From Patellaria atrata CBS 101060 (taxonomy: Eukaryota; Ascomycota; Dothideomycetes; Patellariales; Patellariaceae), in contig MU006091.1 in assembly GCA_010093705.1 (NCBI GenBank), positions 858,702 through 922,701 of the forward strand: a stretch of 64,000 nt of DNA, read 5' to 3'. The position numbers and the translations under genes were made by a program. How positions within the stretch are numbered: position 1 is the first letter of the stretch; every line of letters begins with the position of its first letter. Positions 1-12,347 of the stretch are shown here, in pieces. Below the pieces are notes generated by a model. It was not told where the DNA came from. It did not search any database and saw only the letters and a program-made list of their open reading frames with translations.

Positions 1-522
1 CGGCACGCGCAGAAGCTCGCCACCCGCTCCGCCCTCTCGGCCCCCGCCACCGCCATCATCAACGCCCTCGGCACCCAGAAGTCCGGCCTCCAGGACCTCG
101 CCGACGAACTGGCTTGCGCGAGGCAGGGCACCCAGCACCACTCCGGCTCCGACGCCTGGCTCACCGGCCTCGTCTTCTTCGCCATGCGCGACAAGATCTT
201 CGACGGCGACATCCCCGACGAACTTACCGGCCAGATGTGGGGTCTCACCGGCGTCGGCGCACCGGCTTCCGCGGCTATCCAGCAGGCGGTCCTCGCGGCC
301 CAGGGCCAGGTTAATGGGCAAGCGGCGCAGGGTCAGCAGGCTCAGGGCTTCCACGGTGCGGGCGCACAGTTCAGGGACGGCCCTAGCACGCCGACGACGG
401 GACATGCGGGACTGGAGCGCACGACGCCGGGTCCGGGGATGGCGGGGCTGGGACCTAGTGTTGGTAGCATGACGCCCGGTGGTGGCGGCGGCGTGTTCGG
501 GAATTTCCAGTATGCGAAGTAA
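1..522 (+). CDS. CAF1: CCR4-NOT deadenylase subunit Caf1/Pop2, C-terminal part
   Basis: This is the 3' end of a gene entering from the left edge; 173 codons are visible and the stop is TAA at 520-522. The product is the poly(A)-shortening DEDD-family exonuclease of the cytoplasmic CCR4-NOT complex. The visible part holds the end of the nuclease fold: a segment like the family's GLQEVAD (here GLQDLAD), then GTQHHSGSDAWLTGLVFF. That matches the Caf1 motif around the last catalytic Asp, here encoded at 151-153. After the fold comes a tail of about 90 residues rich in Gln, Gly, Ala and Pro, longer than in animal Caf1 and typical of fungi. No intron is seen in this part. The family call rests on the nuclease motif; the N-terminal catalytic residues are outside the window. 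Confidence 0.88.
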   Translation, partial: RHAQKLATRSALSAPATAIINALGTQKSGLQDLADELACARQGTQHHSGSDAWLTGLVFFAMRDKIFDGDIPDELTGQMWGLTGVGAPASAAIQQAVLAAQGQVNGQAAQGQQAQGFHGAGAQFRDGPSTPTTGHAGLERTTPGPGMAGLGPSVGSMTPGGGGGVFGNFQYAK

Positions 523-1090
523 AAGGCTGGGAGGAGAAAGCGGCTTTGACATCCTGGCTGGGCGAGTTCTTTGAAATCGTTGACGAGGTTTTCTGCGCAA
601 GGTTTGTGCTAAGATGTCTCTGGGTGGCCTTTTTGCCTGAGTTCGGACTTTTTCGGTCCCGGAGACGGCGGGTTGTGTATGTAACCCCTTTTACTGCACG
701 AAACGTGGTCCGGCGCTGGATGGATGGGCTTGCGGTACTTTGTATCGACTTGAGTTGGTGCGGTGCTGGGCTAGCTAGGTAGGTCTCATAACCCGGACTA
801 CGGGAGTTGAGTTCAGCGAATGCTCTTTCTGCTTGACCTTCTCGAGTCGTGGGACTTCAGTGTTTGCTTGTACTGTACACATAGCGTTGAGCCGACGAGC
901 GAGAAAGAAGAATAAAGGAAGTTAGGAAGAAACGTCTCTCTCTGGCCAGTATCACAGGTTAACAGGATGGATAAATAATGTATATGTATTACAGCAGTGC
1001 TATCCACCCATAAACCTCGGGAGATTTTCTTTGCCAAAATACTACCTCAACTAATAGTGATACAATAACAGGGATCTATATATATCCCAT
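523..1090. other. Convergent spacer CAF1 / MFS transporter
   Basis: This spacer holds the 3' UTRs of two converging genes. It contains one copy of the 8-mer TACTGTAC at 871-878, which recurs in other spacers. No gene is supported; the short ORFs here resemble nothing I know. Confidence 0.6.
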
Positions 1091-3156
1091 TCACCCATCT
1101 ACAGGCTCATACCCAGCATCCTTCCTCTCCTCCGCGACCTTCGTGGTCAAATACGCCGCAACCAGCGCACTCAAGCCCCCAAACCGCAACACCCACGCGA
1201 CGCTATTATCTCCCGGTGCGCCTCTCGGGAGCTGCGTAAACTTGAAGATGACACTGGCGACCAGAGTCGCAACCGCCTGAGGTGCGGCCACGGCCACGTT
1301 GTGTATACCGAGCACGACACCAGCCTGGTCCTCAGCCTCGGTGACGCCATCGGCCAAGAGCTGTCCGTCGCGCGTGGGTGGGGCGCGTAGGAGACCCCTG
1401 CGTATGGCGTCGCGTTTGGAAATCTCGGAGGAGATGAGGGCGAAGGGAGCCCAGCCGGTGAGCGCCCACGGTAGACCGATGAGGGCGATCAGGGCCGTAG
1501 CGGCGGGAACGGAAGAGACGAAGAATGTCATGAACATGAGGAAGGCGAAGAAGATGTGGGAGAGGAGCCAGGCGCGACGGAGGGTGAGTGAGCTGATGCG
1601 GAATGAGGGGAAGAGGGAGAGGAGGCGTGATGTCCGTTGTGAGGAGGATAGCTTGGATGACTTGGAAGGTAATAGTCCGGATGAAGTAGGTGTGAGAGGA
1701 GTCGGAGTAACCTCTTGAGGCGCTTCGTACGTCGGTTGGATGACGAAGGGAAGGACTATACTTGCAGTGAAGGTGGTGATGGCAAAGATAAGGAGGGCGC
1801 GGGTGGCTATACGGGTAGCTTTTTCGAAGACGGCGTCAATTTCGGACTCGGACATATTGGGGTTCTCTTCGAACAACGGATCTGCGTAGATTTCACCACA
1901 GTAAGTGGTGATGTAAAAAAGGAAGGGAAACCAGCCCATCCAAGCAAAGAACTGCACTTGACACACTTTTTTGATCTGTGGAGGTAGTCGCCGCATGGAG
2001 CGGAAGAGACCTGTGAAGAAGGAAATCAAGCCGGTACCAGTGTTTTCTGGTGGTGGCTCGAATCGAGCATCTCGCTCTCCAATTGATCCACAGCTGACCG
2101 AAACGGTAAGGACCAGTGCAAGAGATGCTATAGCACATAATCCTTTGAATTGGCTGTCACCGAGAAATGGGAGCATCTTCGGGAGATTAACAGAGCCAAA
2201 CATGTACGCTACAATGTTGCCAGCACCACCGGAACGCAGAATCCATGCGTTGGCCGCTTCTTGTTGATGAGTAGGTGCACAATCGACGACAAAAGCTCTG
2301 ATAGCCGCTTGGACTAGATATCGATTAGTTCCCGGGTTCGGCCAACATCAGGAGCCTAATCGATGAATGACTTACTAACGTTGATGGCAAAATCCAAGAT
2401 GTAAACGAAGGCGGAGGCGAAGACGATGATGGAGACACGCGTCCCGTTCGACTGAGGATCAACCCCAAACATAGACAAAAAGCCACCTACAATCTCTCTT
2501 GCCCATGCCAACATCATCAAGGAAACAATAGTCGCGGCTGCACCTCCTATTATGAAGGGTCTCCGCTTTCCAAATCTCGATCTACTATTATCACTTCTTA
2601 AGCCAACATACGGTTGGACCAAGACACCTGATAGGGGACCAGCGATCCAAACGAGGGCAAGGAGAGATTTACTCAACCCGAGGGAGAGCAGGTATGGCTA
2701 GAACATGGGTTAATATTTGGTTTCACTAGTTGCAATAAGAAAGAACATACTGAGAAGTTCGATGTTTCTACCGACCATGATATCTGTAGACTATCAACCG
2801 ATCAATCTCCATCGTTCACTCTGATATTGCTGGATAGGTAGACGAGACGGAACGCACCCTCCTCCAGTTATGGTCAACAAAATCAGGTACCAGACACTTT
2901 TTGTTTCCTCTTTGGTGTCCACGTTCCAATCTTCCTCATCTAAAGTGCCAGGACTTGCGATATCCGATACTTCGGTCTGTTCAGAAGCGCGAGGTTCCAA
3001 CAGAGGGGAGTTCTCGTTGATGGGTTCTTCGGCTTCATGACGTATGACGTTGTCTCTCGGGTTAGGTACGTGCGAGCGAGATATCGAAGGCCGTCGCGTT
3101 GAGCTAGAACGTCGCGAAGAGGAGTCGGAGCGATTTGGAGATTTGCTTGAGGCCAT
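1091..3156 (-). CDS. MFS sucrose/alpha-glucoside-type transporter (SUT/SLC45-like)
   Basis: Four exons, 2858-3156, 2751-2790, 2376-2697 and 1091-2313, join in frame to 627 aa. The protein is a plasma-membrane or vacuolar-membrane sugar/H+ symporter of the glycoside-pentoside-hexuronide/SUT branch of MFS. The N-terminal 90 residues are a Ser/Arg/Glu-rich cytosolic tail. TM1 begins at VWYLILLTITGGGLQISWS, and the SUT loop signature RSDNSRSRFGKRRPF lies near residues 147-161 between TM2 and TM3. A Ser/Thr/Pro-rich central loop of about 45 residues separates the two six-helix halves. The start is the first ATG in frame. The gene diverges from NHX1. Family assignment is strong; the substrate (sucrose, maltose or another glucoside) is inferred only from the family. 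Confidence 0.88.
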
Positions 3157-4500
3157 AGTTTGGGGTGATGGGTACCTTAGTATATGGGGGAATCAGGTCA
3201 GTTTGCGGTTTGTTTATGGCATGAAGTCCGCGGTGAAGCCAGTGGCTTTTCGTCTCATCAACGGTGATGTCAAGCAGTTCGACGAGATAAAAGACGATGG
3301 GTAATATAGTATGGGATGTTGTTGATGATAAACATTTCCGTTGAAGTGTAGTTAGTCTGGATGAGTGGGAAAGAAGGGTCAGGCGTTGCGGAAATTCAAG
3401 GTCGCGAGACCATCGGAGGGTGATTGGGGGCAAGGCAGGCGGCCACGTAGCTGACGGCATAGTGAATCGGTTTTAGAGACATGCAATGCACTGGCAAGGT
3501 AAGATACTTATGGGAAACAGTAAGGTACGAAGTAACTCTGGTATATAGAAGACGGTAAATATTCTACCTATGAAGTGTGAATTTGAACAGGCAGAAGTAG
3601 TTCTTGAGTATGGGCAAGGTTGAGCTGTTCCTGCATAGTTTTGGAGAGTTTATGTACGCGGCGAAAGTTAATTGATGGGAATCTTATCGCCCTTATCAGT
3701 CGTACAGTCGGGTACCTGGTGGAGTACTGATGCCTACCTTACCTTATTGTGATGGGTGTGCTGTGTGCTGCAACTTGAGTTCCAGGCAGTGTTGCTTGCC
3801 CTGATGTGCGTACCCAAATCGAACCCAAGGACGATCTCGGCGAGACCAAACACCTGCGGAGGGGTACAAGGGGGGATGGTGGTAGGGGTACAATGGGGGG
3901 GTGGTGGTGGTTGTGGTGGTTGTGGTGGTAGTGGTGGTGGTGGTCAAGAAAGCGCACCTCAGGCATTCTTCAGGCAGGTACTCTTCGATGAGAGGCAGCT
4001 GCCCTTTTGGGGGGAGGGAAGGTGAGACTGGCAGTCATGGCCGTCCCATCCGCTTCTCTTTACTGTACCTTCACTCAACGAACAGTTCCCCGAAAATACT
4101 ACTCTCCTATTGGTTGATACCGCCTCCCCCTGGCTTCTCACCGTGAGCTCAATCGGAACGTCTGATAAGTGCGCAAGCTGGACAGTAGAACATCTGTACT
4201 TTTTGTATCAAAACTTATTCACTTACCCTGTTACTCTCAAAGGTTCCGCACACTCCATTTATTGTATCCCAAAATACGCGCAGCGGAAGGTCTACACCTG
4301 TTAGCAATACTGCGAGAGTCGGGAATTTGCCGTTCGACCCCCGTCACCGCGCCGTTACCTATTGCAACATCCTACGTACAGCCATCCGTAGTCCACGAGT
4401 TCGCTATAGTCTCGCACACCAGCAGTTCACGAAAAATAAGAAGCGCGCTCGGAGACGGTCAACAAATACTGTCAGATGTGCTAGCACTTTCTTCAGAAAA
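3157..4500. promoter_or_regulatory. Divergent promoter region MFS transporter / NHX1
   Basis: This 1.3-kb spacer must hold both promoters. It contains a (GGT)n simple repeat at 3895-3944 and the 8-mer TACTGTAC at 4061-4068. The ORFs encoding His or Val runs here are only translations of the repeat. No gene is supported. Confidence 0.55.
3895..3944. repeat. (GGT)n microsatellite
   Basis: An imperfect GGT/TGT triplet repeat of about 50 bp lies in the intergenic region. It is strongly strand-asymmetric, with G and T on the plus strand. Confidence 0.9.
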
Positions 4501-6804
4501 ATGGCCTCGACAGTGTGGTGGGCAGCGGCAGAGCTATTGAGTACGACTATCCCTTCCGAATTGCCTCTTCATTTGCGCTTTAACTAACAAACTACGATAG
4601 AACGCGAGGCCACAGATCCCGACCCAGAAGACGGTAGGTCGTCTACGTGAATAGCCATCCTCGATGACTGGGAAGTGTACTAACCGGACAGTAGAACCTG
4701 AAGCGGGACAGAAGGAAATCTTCTCATCATGGGCACTCTTCATCCTCATCGTCCTGCTCATAATAGCTCTCTTCACCGCCTACATGTTACAGACAAGAAA
4801 AATACAAGCCGTCCATGAAACAGTCATATCTATCTTTGCTGGTACATGCGAATTATAACGTCCAAATTCTGGAGCCTATAACTGATATCTTCTAGGAATG
4901 GTTGTGGGCCTCGTCCTTCGATTGACAGCAAATACCTCGGTATTAGGAGCTGTTAGTTTCGATTATCAGTTTTTCTTCAATCTTCTCCTTCCCCCTATTA
5001 TCCTCGCATCAGGGTACGAGTTGCATCAGGTTCGTGAAGTCGCTCGCGTGCCATTGATATACCCTCGAAGCTGATCTCTTTCAGGCAAACTTCTTCAGGA
5101 ACATCGGTACTATTCTTACCTTTGCCTTCGCTGGTACTTTCATATCAGCTGTCGTTCTTGGGATAATACTCTATCTCTGGACAAGAATTCCGCTAGACGG
5201 CCTTTCAATTAGTTTCGTTGAGGCTATGTCCGTCGGGGCAACTCTCTCCGCCACAGATCCTGTTACCATCTTAGCAATATTCAATACATACAAAGTCGAT
5301 CCCAAACTCTACACCGTCATATTTGGCGAGTCAATCTTAAATGATGCGATCGCCATCGTTCTTTTTGAAACCGCGCAGAAATACGCCTCTGACCACGCAG
5401 GCGACAGCTCAGATGGCTCTTCGGAGAAGAGTCTTACTGTTTTCAGTCTGTTTGAAAGTATCGGCATATTCCTGCTAGTCTTCTTTGGCAGTTTGATCAT
5501 CGGCCTTGTTGTCGGCATTGGGACGTCCCTGCTCTTGAAGTTTACCTACGTTCGCCGGTTCCCTAAAACCGAGAGCTGTATTGTCATTCTCATCGCATAC
5601 GCGTGCTACTTCTTTGCAAACGCGATTCATATGTCTGGTATGGTCCCTCCCGTCGAGGTAAGCTCTCTTGCATGTGCTGATTTAAACGCTAGGTATCGTG
5701 TCACTGCTGTTCTGTGGAATATGCCTCAAGCATTACGCCTATCACAACATGTCCCGCAGAACGCAACTTACCACGAAATTCATATTTCAGATTACAGCCC
5801 AGCTATCCGAAAATTTCATCTTCATCTATCTAGGGCTTTCACTATTTACGGATTCAACATTAGAATTCAAACCCCTCTTCATCCTAGTAACTGTCGTAGG
5901 TATATGTGTTGCCCGCTGGTGTGCCGTCTTTCCTTTATCCCGGGCTATCAACTGGTTTATCCGGTATCGCGCTGGAAGACGCGGCCGCGAAGCTGCAGAG
6001 GAACTTCCCTACTCCTATCAAGTCATGCTGTTCTGGGCTGGGCTTCGCGGCGCTGTTGGTGTTGCCCTCGCTGCCGGCTTAACGAAAGGCAACGGCTCTA
6101 CTCTCCGCGCGACAGTTCTAGTCGTCGTCGTACTCACAGTCATCATCTTTGGCGGCACCACAGCGCGCATGCTCGAAATCATGGGCATCCGAACCGGCGT
6201 CGTCGAAGAAATCGACTCCGACGACGAGTTCGACATCGAAATCGTCACAGACGGCACATACGCCCGCAAATCCGGCCAAGGCTTCGGCCACAACCTTCGT
6301 CCCAGCGTCAACGGTATATCCCTCCCCTCCATAAACAACAACAAAAAGAACACAAGCACCTACAGCAGCGGCACCGTCAACGGCGCCCGTGCGCCCAGCC
6401 GTCCCAACGGCGTCGCCAGCAGACGCAGTTCCAGCCGCGGCCTCAGAAACCAAGATACCGCCGAGCAAGGCCTCCTCTCCCCCGTCGACAGCGGCGAGAA
6501 CAGCGGCGACGACGCGGATTTGGACCTTCCCCCGTCAGTGCGACGGTCGCCGGCCAGAATACCGTCTCCCCTGAGAGACTCGGAGTCCCCCCTGAACGCG
6601 AATTACCCCACCTCGGGGAGCCGTCCAGAACCGACCCCGGGGAGAGTCGCGTCGGCCGCGGCAGCAGCACGACAGCTCGTGGTTGGGCTTACGGAGGATC
6701 CAGCGGGCGCGTTCAGGCAGATCGATGAGGGATTCATCAAGCCTCATCTTCTCCTGGATCCGAAGGCTGGTAATGCAGGGGCTCATGGCTCAGGCGGCAC
6801 ATAA
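4501..6804 (+). CDS. NHX1: Endosomal/vacuolar Na+(K+)/H+ exchanger, NHX1 family
   Basis: Six exons, 4501-4540, 4601-4633, 4692-4841, 4896-5029, 5085-5637 and 5693-6804, give 673 aa. The protein exchanges luminal H+ for cytosolic Na+ or K+ in late endosome/vacuole membranes (CPA1 family). TM1 follows KEIFSSWALFILIVLL. The amiloride-site motif FFFNLLLPPIILASGYEL lies near residues 100-117. The antiporter core motifs ATDPVTILAIF and FGESILNDAIAIVLFE follow, with the conserved Glu, Asn and Asp. Exon 6 encodes the last helices and a hydrophilic tail of about 230 residues with an acidic stretch (EEIDSDDEFDIEI) and Ser/Arg/Pro-rich sequence. Exons 1 and 2 are only 40 and 33 nt. The exon 5/6 junction restores MSGIVSLLFCGI, which decides the splice sites. 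Family call is secure. Confidence 0.93.
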
Positions 6805-7432
6805 ATTCTACTTTGCAACTGCTCAGTGGTTTTTTTTTTTTTTTTTTTTTTTTTTTNNNNNNNNNNNNNNNNNNNNNNNNNNNNNNNNNNNNNNNNNNNN
6901 NNNNNNNNNNNNNNNNNNNNNNNNNNNNNNNNNNNNNNNNNNNNNNNNNNNNNNNNAGGGGGGGGGGGTAAGGGGTTATGGATCAGGGATCGTGCATCGG
7001 GCTGGCGTTAGGAAATTTCAGGTACACTTTTGGCTTTTTTTGTACGATTGGAACAATAAGGAGGGGTCTGTTTTGAAAAAGATGAGACGCTTCGCTGTGT
7101 TGGTAGATTTATATATCTCGTAATTGAGAACAGATATTTTACAACCCGAGTTTCCCATTTCCGTTCCGTGACTGCTCGTGTAATTCGAATATCCGCTCCC
7201 TCTATATGTGGATGTATTGGTATATCAACGTGCTAAACGGTACGAAGGACGTAGCGTGGAAACATGTACAGGACGATGTTCCAGAAATCTTACAAAATAA
7301 GGTTCTCCCGACTCCGAACGGACTGTTTGTCACGTCCCAATAGAACAACGCTGTAAATGATATCTCACAACCTCTAGACTTCCACTCAGCTAAAGTTTTC
7401 CTATATCCCCCACCCCTACCTCTATCCACACT
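6805..7432. other. Convergent spacer NHX1 / P5B ATPase, with assembly gap
   Basis: This spacer holds the 3' UTRs of two converging genes, a 27-nt T run at 6830-6856, a 100-N gap and a short G run after it. No gene is visible; ORFs crossing the Ns are meaningless. Confidence 0.7.
6857..6956. other. Assembly gap (100 N)
   Basis: Exactly 100 N follow a T homopolymer and precede a run of about 10 G. The size is the conventional placeholder for a gap of unknown length, so the true spacer length is not known. Confidence 0.98.
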
Positions 7433-10400
7433 CTAAATCCTCATCTCCTCCGCAATAATCTTATACTCCTTCCTCTTCTTCGCGACCCCCGGTCTCGCCC
7501 TCTGCCTCACCTTCCCGATCCACCTCGCGAGCAGCGAAAACAGGTACCTCTCGGCCGCATACGCGCACACGAACCCCCCAACGCCCAACGCGACGAGGAA
7601 GACCTTGAAGTTCCACGACATGTCTGTGAGTTCCATGGCTCTGACGATCCAGGGGGCGGGATCGAAGAGCATGTAGGTGCAGACGGCAAGGGCGACGACC
7701 ATGGTGATGACGAAGGGCACTGTTGAAAGGGGTTAATAGGGTGAGCTGGGGTTTAAAAGGGGAGATGATTGTTTGTATTTTTTTTAAAATTTTTTTTTGG
7801 TAGCTGGATGGGGGTTCGCTTACTGTTATGACGCATCGATTGTCTAAAGGGGGGACCGATGCTGAGGACGATGGCGGAGAGGATGTATTGGTAGCATGAT
7901 ACGAGGAACAGGGCGGTATTTTCCGAGTTGCGGGAGTTTGAGTGCTCCTTGTCGAGTACGGGAGGTACGAACCTAGCATGTCGTATTAATGGGTTAATCT
8001 TACAATTGGGAGCGAGAGGACAATTTACCAAGACTGCTGTTGAACTGTTTCAAACGCGATAAGCTGTATAATAATACAGAGAATTATTTGACCTAGAAGT
8101 GGCGTGAGGACCTTCCTCGATACAAGACTTGCGGTCGGTCTCTTCTTAGATAGTTTTGAATAAGCTCCTGTCCATCCCATGAAGATAGCAATGGGTAAGA
8201 TCAACGCTAGATCGATGAATAAAAACTGGAAATCTCCTAGATTGGACCCCGAAGCGTAAAGGAAGCTGACCGTCGTGAACTGAATAGCTGAGTACAGACT
8301 CATGTACTTGAAGCAGCTGAAACTAGTCACAAGAGCTGCTCTGCCTTCACGGATGACTTCTGGTACGCAGGAAATATCGAAGACCCTACTGGTGAAGGGA
8401 GCAGCAACTGACGCCTCTGCTTCCGAAAGTGATATTCCTACATCCGCTGCTTTGAGAGCTCCACAATCGTTTGCACCATCTCCACAAAATCCGCAGGTGT
8501 AGTCGATACTTTGGAGCTTCTCCACTAGTTCGTGCTTTTCATCTGGAGACATACGCGCGTAAATCTGCCCGCATACTAGCATTTCACGGAGGACTTTGTC
8601 TGATGCGAAATCTATAATCCAGCGGAAGACATCACCACTAACAGCGACGGAATAATTACGGATGTTAGAGACGTCGTAAGGTAGTGATGCATCGTGGTCG
8701 GCTGGCGGAGGCAATGGTTTGAGTGTATGTTCGTTAAGTTGATACAGCGGGTTATCAACACTTTCCCAAACAAGGCGGGATAATGGGGTTCGTGAGTCAC
8801 CCTCGAGGAAGTGAGGTACGAAGCAATGAGCCGTTTTGTCAATTAGGTTGCACTCCCTTGCGACACTAATGGCTGTTAAGATGTTATCCCCAGTACACAT
8901 AATTTTGCGAATATTTGCTCTGCTAAGTTCATCAATAACCTGAGCAGTGGTCTCTTTAAGCTTGTTTTCGAAGACAATGAATCCAACGAAACTCAAATCT
9001 GATTCTGCGTCTTGTCGCTTCATCTTTTGCACTTTGACCCAGTTAAGTTTAGCAATGGTTTTAGTCGCACAGCCGATGACACGATATCCACGGTGGGTGT
9101 AGTAGCTTAGCAGATCTTCGTAATCTGGAGGAAAAGATTCCGGTCTGCATATATCTTTCATGACCTCGGGGGCACCCTTAACATATATGTCTCCACTGGG
9201 AGAACCATAATGACGAACGACAACACTCGCTCTACGAAGTTGAGATATAAATTCAAAAGACTTAAGTACTCCAAGCTCGATAGGTTTCCGGTTATCATTC
9301 CCCTCATCGATATCATACTCCATTCCTGGTGGTGGACGGGCTACTGAAGGAGAGAGTTTATGTTCGTCCTCATCGTTACCTCCACGTTGATCACCCTCTT
9401 CATAACTCCAACCCGTGAAATCAAACATCTTAACATCCAACGGGTCGCCGACAAGTTCACCATCTATCAGACGTAAAGAATGGCATGTGGCCATAGTATA
9501 CAGGATCGTCTTGTTCGTCCGATAGTCAATCGTAGGATCACGCTCGTACTGGGCTGCAGGCAAAAGAGAGTCCGAGTCTGGTAGAAGTTCGCTGAACCTG
9601 TTTGACTGATGTTGCGCTACACGCACACCCAGAACATCAAGCCCATCCTCAGTCAAAGTACCCGTTTTGTCGAAGCAGATGACGTCGAGCTTGCCACCTA
9701 CATTTACCCTTTGAGGGCTAATGCAGAATATAGATTTGTTTTTCAGGCGCGACAAAGCAAAACTGGTGCCGATTGTGAGTGTTGCTGGTAGTGCAGGTGG
9801 TACGACTATCGTGATGAGATCCAATGCTCTGACCACGATAAGGTGCCATGCCAGCCCAAGGTGAATGAAATTGACGAATGAAACGATGAACCCTACCATT
9901 GCGACCATGCCCATGACGGAAATATAGCGGAAGGAATCGCGGTAAAACTTGAAGCCTGAAGGTTTTGGGAACAGCATAGAACGTACTAATGCGCCCTTGG
10001 TGGTGTTAAAGCCGGTCCTCACAACCATCGCGAGGGCAACAGCTGTATCAACTTTGTCGTCCTGTGGACGCCTGGCTCTGATGATCTTAGTTCCTGAAAA
10101 AAGCATATGACGAGCAACATCAGGGTGAATGGTGGAAGCACTTAGGTTCAGGTCATCAAGTGTCTCGTTCGTGGCAGGTATTTTGGATACAGGTACAGAC
10201 TCGCCAGTGAGCATGCTCTCATTGACAATGCAGTCCCCAGAGAGTAGAAGACTATCGCACGGAAAAAGAGTGAGGTTTGGATCCGTCACCTCATAGACAT
10301 CCCCAGGGACAAGCTCGCTTGATTCCACGCTTCGCCAGAAGCCATTTCTGAGTACTCTCACATCACATTCGAACCGGGACACTTCGCGAAGGCGCTTCAT

Positions 10401-11694
10401 TGTGGCCTTAGTCTCAATTAAGGTGGTCGTGATGCTGATCACAGAGATAAGGAAAATGCAGGCGGCGTAATAGTAATATTCATCCACGGACCAAAGGATC
10501 AAGCTTGCGATCTGGAAAACATAGAATGGGTGAAACGCTTCATCGACTAGTAGCTGACTCACTGACTTTTCCTCGAGATCAATGATATTCTTTCCAAATA
10601 CACGCTCACGGTAGTCCTTGGCTTCGCTGTCTAGTCCAGCTCGTATGGAAATGACGTCTGTCCAGGAAGGGTCTTTCCATGTATTTCCAAGCACAAATCT
10701 ATCCTTAGTATCGTGGAATAGGAACCGAATGTAACGATAATCCAAAGAACGCAGAGTGTCTATAACAGGATCGTAATCGTCTGAATAATGCCGGAAGCTA
10801 CTCTTCTCGTCTTCTCCAAAGACAGTCGACATAGAGCGTCCATACTCTTGCGTTTTGACATTTTGCACAGATATTTCCCCCCACTGATTTTCAATAACAA
10901 CCCAATCACATGACGAGAGAGCAGTCGGGTTTCCAATTATATGGACTTTCCAGCATGGTAACCAACGCATCAATAGCCAGCCAAGTCCAAACGTGGAGAC
11001 GCACAGGAAAAGGTAAATGGCATATCCGATTGGATGAGTCCTAAACCCTGCTATTACAATGGTCAAATCCTCAGTGACGATGTAAACCTTTTGACTTATT
11101 CGCCGTCCACCTCTTTCCACATTCCCAGCATCGGTACTACTCGTAGAATATCGGCGTAGTAAAGGAGTCTCGGAGGATCGTCGCCTAGAGAGAGACGAGG
11201 ACTTTCGTCTAAGTGATGGAGGGATACCAAAATCCAGGCTTCGAAGGGATTCTTGGTCATCATAATCCCGAATGCTTGCATCCTCGTCATCAACCAAGGC
11301 TTCTTCGTCCTCTTCCGCTACATCTTCCTCTTCATCGTAATATGAGAAGCTCCCCACTGAGCCAGCACGTCGTTGACGATGGGCGAAGGAGCTGATACTA
11401 GTAGGTACGCTTTCCGAAACCGGGCCAGAGAACATCTGCAAAGCATGTCAATCCTGAAACTTTTGCCTGGATGCCAATAGAAAATGACCTCATCTTGTGC
11501 CATCTCGACGTCTGTGAAAAAGCTCGCCCTAGGAACCTCGTCAGCTCCAGATTCAGTATTCATGATCACCGGACTCACTGGCTCAGGTTCGATTCACGCC
11601 GATATAGCGTCCTCTGCCTAGCCCTAGACCGTCCATTGCTCTGGAAGCTGCTGCGCCGGCTTCTAGCATCATCTTGGTCGTCATAGTCGTCCAT
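7433..11694 (-). CDS. YPK9: P5B-type cation/polyamine-transporting ATPase (YPK9/ATP13A2 family)
   Basis: Five exons, 11579-11694, 11489-11528, 8029-11435, 7824-7972 and 7433-7719, give 1332 aa. The protein is a P-type ATPase of the vacuole/lysosome; animal ATP13A2 exports polyamines and yeast Ypk9 protects against metals. The membrane motif PPALPATLTIGT near residue 600 marks P5B, since P5A pumps have PPELP. Other landmarks are LTGESVPVSKIP near 462, the phosphorylation site FDKTGTLTEDGL near 640 and the hinge GDGANDCGALKAADVG near 1040. The N-terminal 190 residues are Ser/Arg/Asp-rich and cytosolic. The two last exons encode the final helices. The first two exons (38.7 and 13.3 codons) are a best fit: skipping the in-frame TGA after exon 1 requires the intron proposed. 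Family call is secure; the very N-terminus is less so. Confidence 0.92.
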
Positions 11695-12347
11695 GACTGT
11701 AGGAGCTCAACACTCACACCTCACGCACGAAATATGGTATAGGGCGCATACGTTATGGGCCGCACGGATTTCGGAAGTATTAGAGAACAGTGAGAGGGCG
11801 GTCAGACATAGATACTGTATGAAAATGCCTATCGCTAGTTTAGGCCATCATCGAAACTCGGATATCGGAGGCCTTGGCAACAGGTCAACGATAAGTTCTC
11901 TATACAGTATATTAGATGCCAGCTGGATGGGGGAAACCAATTATTTTTCCGGGACAAAGCGAGCGTTTAACGAGAGATAAGCTTGAAGGAGAATACGGTA
12001 ACAGAAGTAAACGTGAGGAAATGATTCCATCCATTCATCTTGTACCACGCTCGGACCATATAGGAAACTCTATCCTGTACCTTTAGACCCACCAGAACCA
12101 TCCTTTTACGTTGCCCTCCCACACCTTCACAGTGAAAAGCTTTTTATCTATTGTGGTGTTCTAAGTGCGATACGCACCTCAATCATAATCACAGTAATCA
12201 GTTGTCGCTTCTATCTCATTCGGTCAATGTTGAAGAGCATCAGATCAAACAATCCTCACCCCTAGTTTCAAGACATCATAACATAACATGTGTATTCAAA
12301 TTGCTATTCTCTACCAACGCCTAGTATGCAAATTTGATTCCACAAAA
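11695..12347. promoter_or_regulatory. Spacer: P5B ATPase promoter and URC1 3' region
   Basis: Both flanking genes are on the minus strand, so this holds the ATPase promoter and the 3' end of URC1. I see no gene or clear motif. Confidence 0.5.

Noticed and set aside
3739-3966. Minus-strand ORFs with runs of His or Thr
   Set aside because: These are translations of the (GGT)n microsatellite in three frames; no other coding signal.
5226-6728. 500-codon plus-strand frame with an Arg/His-rich second half
   Set aside because: Its first part is NHX1 exon 5; the rest reads through the intron at 5638-5692 into a wrong frame. Splicing restores MSGIVSLLFCGI and the true C-terminus.
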